NCBI GenBank assembly: GCA_037178855.1
Contig: JASJZC010000006.1
Span: 1,612,001 to 1,676,000, forward strand
Direction of reading: 5' to 3'
Length of the DNA stretch: 64,000 bases
From: Oscheius sp. JU75
Lineage: Eukaryota; Nematoda; Chromadorea; Rhabditida; Rhabditidae
The notes under the pieces are model-generated. The model was not told the DNA's origin. It saw only the letters and a program-made list of their open reading frames with translations, and searched no databases. This document shows positions 44,548 to 55,521 of this stretch, in pieces. Within the stretch, counting starts at the first letter, position 1; each line of letters opens with the position of its first letter. Both the position numbers and the translations under genes were made by a program.

Positions 44548-44765
44548 TAATCAATGATTATAGAGATAGTAATGGAGATGAGGGAGGTACAAAAAAGGTG
44601 AAGACGTTCAACACGGTGAGAACTACAATTCGCACATTTGTTGTCCCAAAAATCCTAAAAAAATTGCCGAATTCCTGTTTCAAAATGAAATTACAAATTG
44701 TTAAGAGTTGTGGAGGGGCTTTACCGGTGGGGGTCTCAATTGGCATTAGTGGAGGACATAACTAA
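44529..44765 (+). CDS. Possible continuation of the SecA-like protein
   Basis: In the frame next to the stop at 44548, the text continues VGFFSSIINDYRDSNGDEGG, FNTVRTTIRTFVVPKILKKL and KSCGGALPVGVSIGISGGHN, stop at 44765. It overlaps the end of the previous frame at a run of eight T. Either a one-base indel in the run split one gene, or this is noncoding. The composition looks protein-like, with a glycine-rich hydrophobic end. Confidence 0.4.
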   Translation: MGFFSSIINDYRDSNGDEGGTKKVKTFNTVRTTIRTFVVPKILKKLPNSCFKMKLQIVKSCGGALPVGVSIGISGGHN

Positions 44766-45012
44766 GATCTCCCTCCCGAAGAATTCACTTTGTCTCTTTT
44801 GTTTCATTGTGCGCAAGACCAAAACTCGGGTGATGGCTCACGTAGCCCAGTGTTGAGCTCCATCGATTTAGCGCTTTCTGTTTTTATCTAAAGCTAGCAG
44901 AAAATTCCAACAGGCAAACAAATCTTCTCCCGAAAATACCGGCTTCACAACGGCAGAATCATGAACACTAGGATAGAGTAGTTAGTAAATCAGCTATTCT
45001 ACAAAGTACTAA

Positions 45013-45527
45013 AATGACGGCGATCCAGTCTTCAACGACAGTAAAACTTCAGACTTTCTACAAGAGAATAGAATGGAAGAAAGCTCTTCCACGTGGAAAA
45101 AGTTACACGGAATACAAAGATGACATTACAATCTTCAAACAGGAAGGACTGTCGTTTCTTTACGGGCCCATCGGTTCATGGTATACTTTTTGAGGAAAAA
45201 TAGCTACTAGAAAATTAAGGGAGTTCCTCTTAGACCCTATCTTTCTATTCGTTGGTGTACTCATCGAGATAGCCAATCATGTTAAGGAGAAAATCTTCAA
45301 TCCTGTTTATTCGCTGCTGGCGTAATATTGGCTCAAGTTCTTGCTATCTATGTAATTTTTTTAGCGGAGCAGACCAATGGGTCAGCAGGACAATCAATCA
45401 TGTTAAGGAGAAAGTCTCCAACACGATCTACCATATTGCCAAATATTCCGTCCTAGCTCTTATAGTCATTTGTGTCTGTGTATGTGTATTGGTAATCTGT
45501 ATATGTAAAGCTACAGGATTGCTATAA
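45013..45527 (+). CDS. Small exons downstream of the SecA-like gene, C-terminal membrane tail
   Basis: ATG 45013 opens MTAIQSSTTVKLQTFYKRIE and KKALPRGKSYTEYKDDITIF up to a stop near 45193. Further on, IEIANHVKEKIFNPVYSLL (about 45267) is echoed after an AATTTTTTTAG acceptor by ADQWVSRTINHVKEKVSNTI and a strong helix YSVLALIVICVCVCVLVICI, ending at 45527. The repeated NHVKEK block suggests an internal duplication. It may be the 3' end of the SecA-like gene, giving it a membrane anchor, or a small separate membrane protein. No splice model joins everything cleanly. Confidence 0.35.
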
Positions 45528-46009
45528 TTGCCAAATTGTTCTCTATTAAGCTCTTTTTCTCCACCACATCCACATTTTCTACTAACGTATTTGTACATTG
45601 ACCCTTCAATTTTAAAACAGTTCTCCCATTAGTTTGTTAAGTCTTAGTATTGTAAATATAGTGCTTGCGAATAAATTTGTTTTTTCAAGTGTTCCAAGCC
45701 ACAGCTAAGACTTTGACGAATTTTCTATGGACCCACAGTATAAAGTATTGTTGGGCGAAAGAGAACCAACTGAGGATAAACTGAAGGGCCACAATGTTTT
45801 TGTCTGTCTGTAAAATTGTCGATCGAAACAGGTCACCACATGTTTTGAGAAAAACAGCGATTTCTTCGAATAAGACACTTGTAAGATATTGTGGACACTC
45901 GCTTAAAAAGCACTGGGTTATCTGATGAGACTAAACTTGCGAAGATTTCTCACGTCGATAAACAATAGAAAATGACAGTAAAGAGAGGCAATGCGAATTT
46001 TTTGACGGA

Positions 46010-46430
46010 TCACATCCTGGTGGAGGCTTTTTGTTGTTCTTCAGCAATCTTCTCATCCAGATCTCTCTCCTGAACTGCTGTTAACAGCTATGAGTGAATT
46101 TACCTCATTCAGCTTTCTATCTCTTGTTTCAATCAAGTTGTCCAGCTTCTCCTGCAAAACTTTCCTCTCTTCCTCACTAGGGGCATCTGTATTCCTTTTT
46201 AAGTTTTCAATCTCTTCTTCTAACAAACGATTCTTCGCTTGAAGTTTTGCATTCAGCTGAATTTTTGGAGAGATGACCAAGGATTTTTTACTCACTTCAG
46301 CTCTGAGCTTTTTTCCTTCCTCCTCTTCGTTTTTCAAATTATCCTCCGCTTGTTTTATGTTCCTGTTGGTTTCTTCCTTTTCATATTGGTTGCTCGAATT
46401 ATTCGTTCCCAAAAAATAATTCCATCGCAT
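46010..46430 (-). CDS. Small coiled-coil protein
   Basis: Starts MRWNYFLGTNNSSNQYEKEE at 46430. It reads NIKQAEDNLKNEEEEGKKLR up to a donor, skips a 39-base intron (GTGAGTAAA...ATTCAG), then reads LNAKLQAKNRLLEEEIENLK and EERKVLQEKLDNLIETRDRK. A second short intron leads to ERDLDEKIAEEQQKASTRM and a stop near 46013. Heptad-like Leu/Ile spacing and high Glu/Lys content indicate a coiled coil. No enzymatic domain or signal peptide. It lies tail-to-tail with the SecA-like locus, with a second coiled-coil gene just upstream. A fragment of its 3' part recurs at about 38275-38330. Confidence 0.6.
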
Positions 46431-46605
46431 CTAAAATTTATTTTAAAGAACAGATAGAACAAAAGATATTAGGTTAAAACTCCATTTAAAACTGGTTCTG
46501 AAAAATACTGTTTATTCAATTAACTATTTGCTAGTAACAATCAGTACATAATATTTACATACAAAAAATACAGAGCAGCAGAGTAGTAACTCTACCACCA
46601 TTAGG

Positions 46606-47828
46606 TTTCTTTCCAAACAGTATAGCCGATGATCATCCCCGTCGCAATGCCTATAGGGCTGGTCGCATATAAAAGTGCAGGATATAAGTTTCCGAGAACG
46701 AAAGATATTAAAAACCCAAGTCTGAAAATTATCATTCAGTGTATGATTAATAATTCTCTTGCATCACTATTATAGGTTTCAAGAAGCCATTTGCTCGCTT
46801 TCTATCCTTGTTTTCCCGTTGAGTTTGCAGTTTCTGCAACATTTCCCTTTTCTCTCCCAGCTAAACTATTGTATCTGTATTGCAATACAGCTTACCCTTT
46901 TTTCAGTCCGCTCCTTGTTTTCCCGTTGAGTTTTTAGTTTCTTCAACATTTCTCTTTTCTCTCCCAGCTAAACTATTGTATCTGCATTGCAATACAGCTT
47001 ACCCTTTTTTCAGTCCGCTGTATTTCATGAGCAGTTTCAAGATCGCTTTTGAGATTCTCATTACGTCTTACAGTTTCTTGCAGATCAGCCACTGACGCTT
47101 CGGTATGAAAATTAGAGGAAACTAATTTTGGATTTGCTCTGTCAAACTCGGCAAGCTGAAAAAGTGCTAATTTTCCTATTTCTGAAGTTGGTAAAAAATA
47201 AAAGAGTCCGGCTAGAAGACCGGTTACTCTAGGATCTTGCCACCGTCATTCGTGTGAACCCCTTCAATTACGGCCATGCCGTAATTGGAGGGGTTCACAC
47301 GAACGACGAAACGAACAAACTGATATTCGCTCTCCATATATATTGCCTGGCTTCTATCATTACCAGCATTAACGAAAATGCCCTATTTTCCTCTAATAGT
47401 ACCCCCAAAATCCAACTGGACTCGTCAATAACACACAGTCCTTTAAGATTTTTGAGGGAATCCTAAGAGCAAAGATGTAGAGCTCGACCTGGTGAACAAA
47501 TTTGCTCTTGGATGTCTGTCAAAAATCTTAAAGAACTGCGAGTTATGAATGAGTTAATTTGGACAGAGTACTTTTAGATGAATCTTTTTACCGTATTCCG
47601 CTCAAATAAGCCTCGATAAAATCAAAATCAAAATGTTAATCGCGAAAAGGCAAATGTGTTTTTCAGAAAGTCGGGGTAGACTCTTTACAAAGAAAAGCAA
47701 ACCTGTGTACGTAGCTTAGCGTTGCTGTCTTTTTCGTCCTTTAACTTTCTTTCTGTCTGATTAAGCGTGTTTTTGAGGCTAGCAAGGGACCCATGTTCTA
47801 TGTTGGTTGAATAGTAAGTAGATGTCAT
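46606..47828 (-). CDS. Coiled-coil protein with C-terminal membrane helix
   Basis: Starts at 47828 with MTSTYYSTNIEHGSLASLKN and LNQTERKLKDEKDSNAKLRT. After an intron of about 540 bases it continues LAEFDRANPKLVSSNFHTEA, VADLQETVRRNENLKSDLET and HEIQRTEKR. Next come two near-identical exons (LGEKREMLKKLKTQRENKE and LGEKREMLQKLQTQRENKD), each preceded by the same 35-base intron. The last exon is hydrophobic, GFLISFVLGNLYPALLYA then IGIATGMIIGYTVWKET, stop at about 46606. The layout is cytosolic coiled coil plus C-terminal anchor. The neighbouring gene at 46.4 kb is a possible relative without the anchor. Function unknown. Confidence 0.65.
46806..47017. repeat. Tandem exon duplication, 107-base period
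   Basis: CCTTGTTTTCCCGTTGAGTT begins at 46806 and 46913, followed in each unit by the same short intron (GCAATACAGCTTACCC end). Each unit holds one exon plus one intron of the coiled-coil gene, adding about 24 residues in frame. Confidence 0.9.
47250..47302. repeat. Near-perfect palindrome, 24-base arms
   Basis: Left arm TCGTGTGAACCCCTTCAATT continues to ACGG at 47273. A 5-base centre follows, then the complementary arm 47279-47302 with one mismatch. It lies in the first intron of the coiled-coil gene. It could form a cruciform or RNA hairpin, or be the end-to-end remnant of a transposon. Confidence 0.9.
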
Positions 47829-47859
47829 CTGAATAGCAGAAATTGGACGTACAAAAAGG

Positions 47860-48690
47860 AGGGAAGTGAACGAACAATAGGCAGAGCGAAAACTGATAAG
47901 TTAGCTCGATTGTTTCGTTCGAAAGTTTGAGGGATTTCAAGCGATTATAGGGACATAACTGCTATTTATGTCATTGGAATTTTAGATAGAGATACAACTG
48001 GCGAAAGCCCGGCCGAGAGTGTCAACGGAAACGGGCAAACATTCGAAAAAAAAAATTAGAACGCAATTGTTTTTGTCATTCGAAGTGTTTGTCAACAAAA
48101 CATAAATATTGAGTAAACAAATACCGAGAAAAAGACTTTTGTTTATTAGTAGTGGTATAAAAATTTCGAAAAACTTAATTCAAAACAAATGCCAAGCAAG
48201 TGCTGGAAGACACGGGCAAGTACCACATGACTCTATTGCAAGTTCGTTTCCCGTGCACGCAGGAAAATGGCGTCCCCGCTGTTTTTTTTCAAACAAACAA
48301 TGAAACCACTAATATTTGTAATGAAAGAAGAGTAAGTGACAAAAAGCTGACCTAGAACGTTTTTGACTCTAAAATCTTCCACGCTGGCAGCGAGACGAAC
48401 TCGAAATCGGGAGAATCTCTCTCATCCGTTTGAGATGCTTCGAAACTGCTTGGAAGCATTTATCGAACCACACTTGGTGGAGAGAAGCTGTAGAAAAGAA
48501 GAGAATAAAAGAATACGAAGTGTGAGTGGGTTATTAGAATAGTCAGGCTGTGTTTCCGGGGGAGAATTATCCGATGCAATGATATTATTTTCAACTTACC
48601 TTAGTTATGCATTTTTTAAAACAAAGAGCATGGAAATACAAAAGATTAACGAGAATTTACAACAAACACTCTCACCCCCATTTCCGGACT
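47860..48690. other. No supported gene
   Basis: No splice-supported exon on either strand. At about 48595-48655 there is a short repeat shared with 3555-3615 (TAACAAAGAGCAT-type sequence). Confidence 0.4.
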
Positions 48691-48699
48691 TCAAACAAA

Positions 48700-48905
48700 T
48701 TTTTTATTCATTGTAATCACCATTATGATGTACCACGTCTGCCCATTTCACGGGCCATCGGAATCGAACTGTTGTCCTCAAATCTCATTGTTGAGAGTCC
48801 GGAACAGATAATAGTCGGAAGGGGCAAGGAACGGGCTATAAGGAGGCTAGGGCAGAATCTCCCAACCTAGGTCGTGAATCTTGGAGTGAGTGTGTTTTGC
48901 AAATC
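48700..48905 (-). mobile_element. Mariner 3' fragment, minus strand
   Basis: The reverse complement matches the end of the mariner transposase: SKIHDLGWEIL, the region of SPDLAPSDYYLF-like sequence, LLSGLSTMRFE, and PVKWADVVHH. Internal deletion is evident because the GPVKW end follows directly after the NSSIPM region. No terminal repeat remains. Confidence 0.7.
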
Positions 48906-48929
48906 TGTCCTCAGATAAATAATCCGATG

Positions 48930-50440
48930 CCATGGGGTCAGTTTTTTGATCCTTCGCAATCCAGTAAAAAAACCGTCACGAGAGAAATTTGCAAAGACTG
49001 CTATATCCTGCTGATAACATTGATTCCGTTGACCTGCTTGACAACCTGTACATCACAAGCCCTCATCAGTTAGGAAAAAAGTTTCAATCAACTGCTCTAT
49101 CAACACTTTTTGTTTGTACTAGGACCTCCGATCGGTCAAGCTACGTGGCTGTTTCGATGACACGACAAATGCGTAAAACTTCTTCTGCACTCCGATAAGA
49201 ACTACGTACGATAGTGGAAGAATGCGAGATGTCGTTTGGAAAACTAGAAGTTGTTCGGAAACTTGGGGACCATCTGGGAAGAAGAACAAAGAAATGAGGG
49301 TTTGATTCTAGGTTATTAATGTATTGAACTCGGTGGGGAAGCTATGTGATCTGGACTCTGAAACGCAGAAGCTAAGAAAACAATGTGCTCATGAACCGAA
49401 ACCAAGTTACCGCTAAATTTTCTAACTGGATGATCTTGAAAGCTTGATAATATAAAACTTTTTGTCGAAGCTTTGGTATCTAAGTGATGCAACAAGTTGT
49501 TGCTGAATATCTGCCCATCCACGTGGTATCACTTTCGTATGTGATAGTACCGCTTGCTTTGTTTAAACTTCTAGCTGTGCTGGCAAATTGATAAGATACC
49601 CGGTTATCATAACAGAGAAGACTATTTGGGGGATCAATTAAAGGGATAGTACCAATAAATACTATAACAGTGAGAAATTTTTCATGCCTAAGTTTCTGAG
49701 GTTTCCACAAGAGGATCGTTAGATACCGCAAGTTCTCGATTTTTTGAGCAAGGTTCTTCAGAAGCAAGGAATATTCCTCCCCTCCAATCAATGTTTCAGG
49801 CAATTGACAGGTTTCCTCCTCTTCAGAAGTCGACGGAGAAAAACACTACTACGTGACAGATGAGCACCACATCTGTGGTCTCCCATGGCTGAGCCAAATT
49901 CCTGAACTCAAGAAAGATCTTGTGGCAGTCGATCTGGACCACATTGAAATTTCGAGGAAAATAGCCAATCACCTGAAGAAGAGTCATGCCGACGTCTTCA
50001 AGAAGCCGCCGGAATGCTTTGCAGTGAAGAAAGCAGTGCCCAAGCTGAAGAACAACGCTGTGCCAGTGTTCGGAAAAAAGAAACCGATCTTGCCATGTCG
50101 GAATCGAGGAAGGAGATTGACTAACTTCACACAGCTTCTATTATTTATGTGATTTTTTTGTATTATTTATTGTTTAATAGGAGTGCGCATTTGGCAGTTC
50201 GAGATTTGTTGACAACACTCCTCTTTCTCTTTCTTCACAGCTGTCTTTCTTTTGGCTGCTCTTTTGGCCGTTTTGAAAGTTCCCAGAGGCCAGGCCGATG
50301 TCCGCACGATTTCTGAAACAATCTTTTCACGAACTGCTCTTACCTGATTGTTTCCATTTCATTTCAGGAGTCTCCAAAAGGTTGAAACACCTCCTGCTCG
50401 TCCTGTAGAAAGATGGCAGTGACAGTGAGAGCTAACTTAC
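48930..50440 (-). pseudogene. Dispersed gene family F, copy 6, interrupted by gypsy sequence
   Basis: Reverse-strand counterpart of the 6.6-7.8 kb copy. In order on the minus strand: a stretch at about 50430-50340 (FNLLETPEMKWKQ), a basic run (KTAKRAAKRKTAVKKEKEE, about 50290-50240), then after the gypsy pol piece MPETLIGGEEYSLLLKNLAQ, NLRYLTILLWKPQKL, VFIGTIPLIDPPNSLLCYDN (49803-49610), and finally the counterpart of 7383-7720 at 49290-48935. The long open part 49803-49480 extends the family upstream with a hydrophobic stretch. Frames change between blocks. Function unknown. Confidence 0.45.
49800..50152 (+). mobile_element. Ty3/gypsy-like pol fragment (protease-RT linker)
   Basis: The plus-strand frame reads TDEHHICGLPWLSQIPELKK, DLVAVDLDHIEISRKIANHL and KKSHADVFKKPPECF, then PKLKNNAVPVFGKKKPILP. 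This is the segment between the protease and reverse transcriptase of gypsy-type pol, where the text normally leads to the RT fingers. It ends shortly after and no RT follows. It sits inside family F copy 6, in opposite orientation to it. Confidence 0.7.
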
Positions 50441-50804
50441 CACGTGTCTATAGACCTCGTGATAGATTATCATAGCGAGATCCTTGTCCAAATGAGTCCG
50501 TCTCTGAACGTGTTAGTGGGAAAAATAGAAAAAGCAAACTTTTTGGTTTCACCTATCTCTTGTAGTAATTGGATAACAGGTTTGCTGTTGCATCCCGACG
50601 GGTTGTTCGTCTCAAAAGCCACAAAGCTAATCACATGTCAGGAAAAAAGCTCATCTTTTAGATTCATAATAAACATGTAGACTTTTCGAGTTTACGGACA
50701 TCAGACGATGTCTCTGTCTCTGATTCATGTTTCACAGTCTGTGCATAGTGCTAGTAATTCAGTTTTCATTGTTTTGATATGTCGTCAAAAACTTTATTTC
50801 CCCC

Positions 50805-53237
50805 TCACAAATTTGAAGGAATCTTCGACATGCTGCTCGGTACATGACTGAAATTGATTTTTATCACAGGAACGGTCATTCTTCTGCATCTCAGGATATG
50901 AATCAGCAGATCCCGGACACTTTTCCTCACGTTCTTCGAGAAGATCAACAGTGTCCATGCATTGGGAAGAATGAAAATGTCGACGACGTAGGTACGAATG
51001 TATTCCACGGTGTACTTTATGGCATCGTCTTTAATGACATTCTTGGAGAGGTAGAGAATCGTCTGGAATTGAAGTGTAGAGTTGTGTCCCAGACTCTCAT
51101 CTTCGAGTTTGTGCATCGTCGGTTTCACTGACTAGGTATATATTGAAGATGACCTTGTTTTTCAATGCTTGCTCCATCCGAGTAGTTCTTAATCTTGTTT
51201 ATGTTTCACTGACTAGACTTGTACTTTCCGACCCTACCTTTGAATCTTTCTCTATTACAAACACTAGTCGCTTACGCTCCTGGCGGAGCGACCCAGTACT
51301 CTTTGGAATTGTTTGCCTCTTCAAACTCGCCATGTCAACTTGTGTTGCAGACGGACGCCTCTTGCAAATTGCAAAAGGTAGATAGAATGTGTCTTGGACA
51401 TGAACTTTTTTGAACCCTCATAACAAATTCTAAAGTTGCACAAGTTTTTTTTATGTATCACTGACTAGTCATATACTTTCAGGAATTCTGTTTCGTACGC
51501 GCTTTAGATTTTCTTATTCGAATTTGTGTCTCTTAGGTCTCATTGTCTAGTCCTATGAACCTAATCTTGTTACTCAACGCGCTCATCAGTGGCGCATATC
51601 CAAGTTTTGTTTATGTAGTTTCCAAACCACCAGTTTCAATCTTGGTCATGTATTTGAATTTTGAATTGCAAACTTAGGTGAGAACCTTTTGGACTTTTAG
51701 TTTGTGAACTTTTTGATCCTTATTGAAAATTCCAAAGTTTGACGTCTAGAAATTTCAATTTTTCGTTGCCGGGTCTTATACTTATTTTGACCTCTGTTTT
51801 TCAACCGTCCTTTCCTATTGCCTAGAGAAAATAATATTCCTACCTGAGTGGCAGCAAAAACCAGTGTAATGAAGGCCATCAGAATTTCGAAATAGACCAG
51901 ACTGCAATCCTTTTCCGGGAGCTTCACTCTCGTCTTCAGCAGAATTAAAATACCGACAGTGTTCAGCATGGTCATGCCCCCGAAAACACATGCGGCTATG
52001 ACGCTGAGCATTGTTGAGCTAAGTTTGAAGTTTGAGATCTGAAAATTCGGTATACTCGGTCAATTTGGCACTCTACAATGTAAAAATCCTCGTATTCCAT
52101 GCTCAGACCCCCTAGGGGATCGACATAGACGAAGCCGCGACAAGGAATGACGAACCACATAAAGAGGAAAGGTAGAAGGAAGCCAAGAAGCCAGATTTTC
52201 CAGAATTGGGCGTCCCAGACCTGAAACATGAAGTTTTTGATGAGTAGAGACGTTTGTCTCTACTCATCAACGGGGTTGTGGTTATGGTAACATAATTTGG
52301 GAAGGAACCTCCATTGAAATCCAACACAATTGAACATAAAAAAAATTGCGTTTATGTTTCACTGTTTGTATCGAGAAGGGGTACAGGTTCTGTTTCAATG
52401 TTCGGAGTTGAAAAAATTCCTTGTTTCATGCAACTGGTATCACATAGGTATTTCCTTCGACGTAATTTCCTGGTAACTGTGCAAATATAATTTTGTTCTG
52501 GATAGAAACTCTCCGGGATTTTCGAACCTTATCCGAGTTTTGGGTATATTTCAACGTCTTAGTAATTAGGAAAAGAGCTGCGATCCTAATTTTTTTTTAC
52601 TTTTTTTAAATTTTACTAAGCCTATGGAAAAAATCAGTAAAGCTTGCGAACCTCTTTCCAAATAGTGAAACTTTCGTAATATATTTTTCAACCTTACAAA
52701 ATCAGAGAACTACTCACTCTCATCTTGGTCGGCAACACCAGAGCCAGTAGTCGATGCAGCGAGATCAAGTAGTGAAAAATTAGAAGAGCAATGGGACAGT
52801 AAGCTGCAATGACCCGCGTCGGAGTGATAATCCAGTTCGGCTCGGCAAAAGTTCTCCAGATTATGTCACAGAACCAGCCCAGAGTAGGGAACTGCTTCAC
52901 GAAGTAGTATTCGAGGAAGTAGAGAGAGCTCTGTAAAATATTCTCTGTGCCTGTCTCTCTCTTTCTCTGTTTGTCTGACACTCTCTGACACGCTCTGACG
53001 CTCTGCCTCACTCACTAAGAATGCCACAGTAGTATAGAGTTTCCTGAATGACTTGTTCATCTTGCTCCCAGTGAACTTCATGGCCTGCACGTTGAGGAAG
53101 TAGACGATTACGGTAACTGAACCATAGAAGCCCTTAATTATGAAGAGAACCGTCAGAAGAGTTTGGCTGTTTGGAGTGCACTCAGCCTTGTCAAAGCTTC
53201 TGGAGGATACTGATAAGGCAGCTGTGGCGTTGGACAT
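50805..53237 (-). CDS. Serpentine-type seven-helix receptor, copy B
   Basis: Exons 53237-53016, 52930-52718, 52220-52077, 52038-51844 and 51062-50805, all phase 0. Protein MSNATAALSVSS... has the same seven helices as copy A; changes are few (for example ISNFKLSSTMLSV for VPNFKLSSTMVSV, VVDIFILPNAW for VVEIFVLPNAW). Cys pairs in the N-terminal segment and the extracellular loops are retained. Intron 1 is rich in GACAGAG-type repeats in both copies and differs in length. The open frame upstream to 53558 is conserved in sequence but would add two hydrophobic stretches, and the equivalent in copy A is frameshifted, so it is more likely 5' untranslated. Both receptors look functional. Confidence 0.85.
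51330..51390. repeat. Dispersed repeat R1, shortened copy
   Basis: Holds GTCAACTTGTGTTGCAGACG and the AATTGCAAAAGGTAG tail but lacks the foldback seen in the equivalent place in block A (19374-19447). The palindrome has therefore been lost from B or gained in A. Confidence 0.65.
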
Positions 53238-54944
53238 TCTGAAAGGTTCAATTTTTGTAAAGTGCAACATCACAAAGACGTATTGATATGACAGTATACC
53301 TTGGAATACTTGGAGGAATAGTGAAACAATAAAATTTGGAAAACTGAAATTGAGCGGCATTGATAAAAAAAACAAATAGATATTGAGAGAAAGAACAAGT
53401 GCTGTCAAAATTGGCCGGTACCATCCAGTACCACTCTCCCAACAAAATTGTACATATTTTGCATATGATTCTCCCATACTACCGAGGGTGTCTCTCATGT
53501 ATGGGAACAATTCATTGAGGGCAGAGATAACTTTGAACTGAATCATGAAACATTCCATGTTTCACCAAAAATTATTATATGGCTGCTGCTTTTCCAGTGA
53601 ACATTTCTTTTTCACTGAAATCATATATAGAGTAGAGATGACTTTATAGCATGTGCTGGATTTTTGCTGCTTTGTTCACATAAAAATATGAAGAGGCTCT
53701 TTCCGTTAAGAAAAATATGTTTCACAGAATTGGTGAACTTGTTTCCTGACATTTCCAAATTTGGTACTTTTTCCACACATCTCTACAATTTAAAGGGCGA
53801 TGGCTTCTGTGGAGAACTCTGTCTGTTTGTTTGTTTGTCCGTGGCCAGAAGCAAGCCAATTATGTTGTCCAGAAGTTTTATTGTTCGAAAACAGTTATTG
53901 TTTAAATTGGATGGCAAGTCAACTATGGGTGCGCTCTAGAACTTTGCTTTTTCACAGTGAAGCCACTGGGAGTCTTCTGTTACTACGAAGCGGCACAGCC
54001 GCCAATGTAAACTGATGGCAAAAAGACGGCTGGTAAGTTTCCTGTTTTACAGAACAGTCAAGTGCTATGAAGTTGTGGCAATATTGCTAATCGTTTCGAC
54101 GGGTGGAAAATAATACTGGAATCATTAAAACAACCCCCAAAAGCCAGACATGCTGTTGATCTCTGCCCTCCCCTTCACCGAGCCCCACCCTCAATCAGTC
54201 CCCATTATAGCCGTGTCTGATCTTTCGAAACCTGTACTGGGAAAAGGTCATAAAATCCCGACTGCAGGACACAATGAGTGCGTAACGAGATTTATGAGTA
54301 TCCGCGTCTGAAAATTAATCTTGTACTACGACCTGGACTTTCCGCTGGAAGACGGAAATGGTTTGTCATCGGCGGAGGCAAAGTTCAAGTTTTCTTGGAA
54401 ATTTTTTAAGGAGAAAATGCAAAAACAAGATATGGATAACGAAGATAGGCGGATAGACCAATGTTTCTTGGTTTTGGAACCTGCCATATAGGAACCTGCC
54501 AAAACGCAAACAGTGAAACAGCCTTTTGGGGAATTAGAAGGTATTAAACTGAAACTTTGTACATTTCAAAGTGTGGATAAATAGAAAAAGTTTTGTATTA
54601 GCTTGTAAGAGGGCCTGAAATCTACCAAATAACTGGAAAAGGACATGGGAAATGCAAAACGCCCTTTTTTCACATGTGACAAGAAATATGTTTCACTTTC
54701 CGCATAAAGCTAACATGTCAAAAATACTGCACTAGCTCTGTATCCATTACCTCCAAATATTAAGGTAATTACTTGAAAGGTTTGTAAGGGAAGGTTGCGA
54801 AAGCGTTACAGGGTATGCATGAAGAATAGAAGTTTCTCAAGTAACGCTTCACGGTGTACTAATTATAAAGAAACAGTGAAACTTTGATTTTTTTTGGAAG
54901 GCATCGTTTATGTTTATCCTACTACTGCACTTGGATCTGATTGA

Positions 54945-55200
54945 TGCCTGTCTGTAACAAAAGTCAAGTCTAATCTGACAACTGACAGTTTCTGTAGCCT
55001 TTACTGTCAAGTGTTATCCCAGATCAGCCACTTACGCTCCTGGCAGGGCTATTCAGTACTCTTTGGAAGTCTGTCCCTCTTCTAACTCGTCTTGTCAAGT
55101 CTAAACTGGGACAAAAAGGTCCACCCACATTTGTCAAGTATTACCCCAGATTAAAGTTGACATGCGTAACAGACGTCCCTTACAAAATGTAAAGGTAAGA
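54945..55200. repeat. Dispersed foldback repeat R1, block B copy
   Basis: Equivalent of 22790-23040: AGTGTTATCCCAGATCAG, CTTACGCTCCTGGCAGGG, then partial arms CTAAACTGGGA and CCCCAGATTAAAGTTGACA. A further R1 piece lies at 55780-55870. Confidence 0.65.
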
Positions 55201-55371
55201 TTAGAATAAACAAGTTGAGTTAGAAGAGGCTGGAAAGAAGGGGGTACTGGGGACTTGTGTTTGGAAACTAACTCAGCATGGAAAAAAGTAGTTACAAACG
55301 TTTCATATTTCACTGTTTACAAAAGCGAAAACACGAAAAGCTGTTCACTACTATTCTCCATCAATAAAGTA

Positions 55372-55521
55372 CAGTCAACTCTCGATATAGTAGACACCCG
55401 ATATAGTAGAATTCACCATATAGTAGACAAAATTTTTTTTTCCCGCTCGGTTTAGTAGACTTCACCAAATAGTAGACTTTTTTCGTGCAAAACGCGTGTC
55501 TACTATATCGAGAGTTGACTG
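55372..55521. mobile_element. Pogo/Tigger-like MITE, copy 2
   Basis: 150 bases from CAGTCAACTCTCGATATAGT to its complement ACTATATCGAGAGTTGACTG, flanked by TA at 55370-55371 and 55522-55523. Terminal repeats are perfect over about 24 bases. Absent from the matching position in block A, so it inserted after the segmental duplication or was cleanly lost from A. Confidence 0.92.

Noticed and set aside
53237-53558. Upstream extension of receptor copy B
   Set aside because: It would add two hydrophobic stretches to a complete seven-helix protein, and the same region in copy A is frameshifted.
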